Source of the DNA: Gari tellinella | Taxonomy: Eukaryota > Mollusca > Bivalvia > Cardiida > Psammobiidae | DNA length: 64,000 bases | Direction of reading: 5' to 3' | NCBI GenBank assembly: GCA_922989275.2 | Contig: OV277861.1 | Span: forward strand, 53,545,623-53,609,622 | In this document: in pieces, positions 63,930 through 64,000 of the stretch | Layout of the letters: every line of letters begins with the position of its first letter | Position numbering within the stretch: the first letter of the stretch is position 1 | Position numbers and translations under genes: made by a program | The notes under the pieces: generated by a model | The model's input: only the letters and a program-made list of their open reading frames with translations | Databases searched by the model: none | Told to the model about the DNA's origin: nothing

Positions 63930-64000
63930 TGCGTGACATTCAAATTGTCAACCCGAGAAACAGCATGTCACCCCGAGGCGTAGCCGAGGGTGACATTCTT
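63930..64000. repeat. Start of another dispersed repeat at the window edge
   Basis: GTCACCCCGAGGCGTAGCC is followed by GAGGGTGAC, an imperfect palindrome that looks like the end of a short interspersed element. Truncated by the window. Confidence 0.35.

Larger units (their letters stand above)
58655..64000. other. Intergenic segment after gene 4 and the end of unit homology
   Basis: Follows the unit consensus to about 62823 with MITEs at 58668-59090, 60502-60727 and 61587-61797 and an exon-like fragment near 61228-61440. Substitutions become denser from about 62250, and beyond 62823 the sequence is unlike the other units. No coding sequence recognised. Confidence 0.6.

Overview
This is eukaryotic, intron-rich, AT-rich DNA, most probably from a bivalve mollusc. 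The support is indirect: spliced HMGB-type genes, and interspersed elements built like the bivalve 'pearl' elements (CCGT-type microsatellite, a core of ~160-bp tandem repeats, short subterminal inverted repeats, a 3' end in CTTG). The species cannot be named from the window.

The window is a head-to-tail, plus-strand array of a unit of about 12 kb, each carrying one HMGB (high mobility group box) gene. Present are the last exon of an upstream copy (gene 0, 698-850), four complete genes (gene 1, 8262-19993; gene 2, 27238-31977; gene 3, 39392-44123; gene 4, 51559-58654), and the intergenic part of a further unit that loses homology at about 62823. Each gene has four coding exons of 150, 158, 169 and 153 nt (156 in gene 2), plus an acceptor 37 nt before the ATG that implies at least one upstream noncoding exon. 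The proteins are 209 or 210 aa: HMG box A, linker, HMG box B, a basic linker with a KKPKV motif, and an Asp/Glu tail. All four frames are open, all splice sites are GT-AG, and few residues differ (17, 58, 127 and the tail).

Unit length differs mainly through mobile DNA. Intron 2 of every copy holds a pearl-like/Helentron-like element; in genes 1 and 4 a second, different element of exactly 1380 bp sits inside it. Intron 3 of gene 1 carries a 5609-bp transposon with ~700-bp inverted repeats, a 7-bp target duplication and a decayed minus-strand gene whose fragments include a CXC-type cysteine cluster. Intron 3 of gene 4 carries a 967-bp palindromic hAT-like element with an 8-bp target duplication, beginning 15 nt after the exon 3 donor. 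Introns and intergenic DNA also hold two families of TTAA-flanked miniature elements with strong central hairpins; one is missing almost exactly at TTAA in the last unit.

The intergenic stretches (about 7.2-7.4 kb) show no recognisable second gene, tRNA, rRNA or CRISPR. Genes 1 and 4, although not adjacent, share several derived states against genes 2 and 3, so the array is a mosaic, shaped by unequal exchange or conversion, or else by joining of two haplotypes in assembly.
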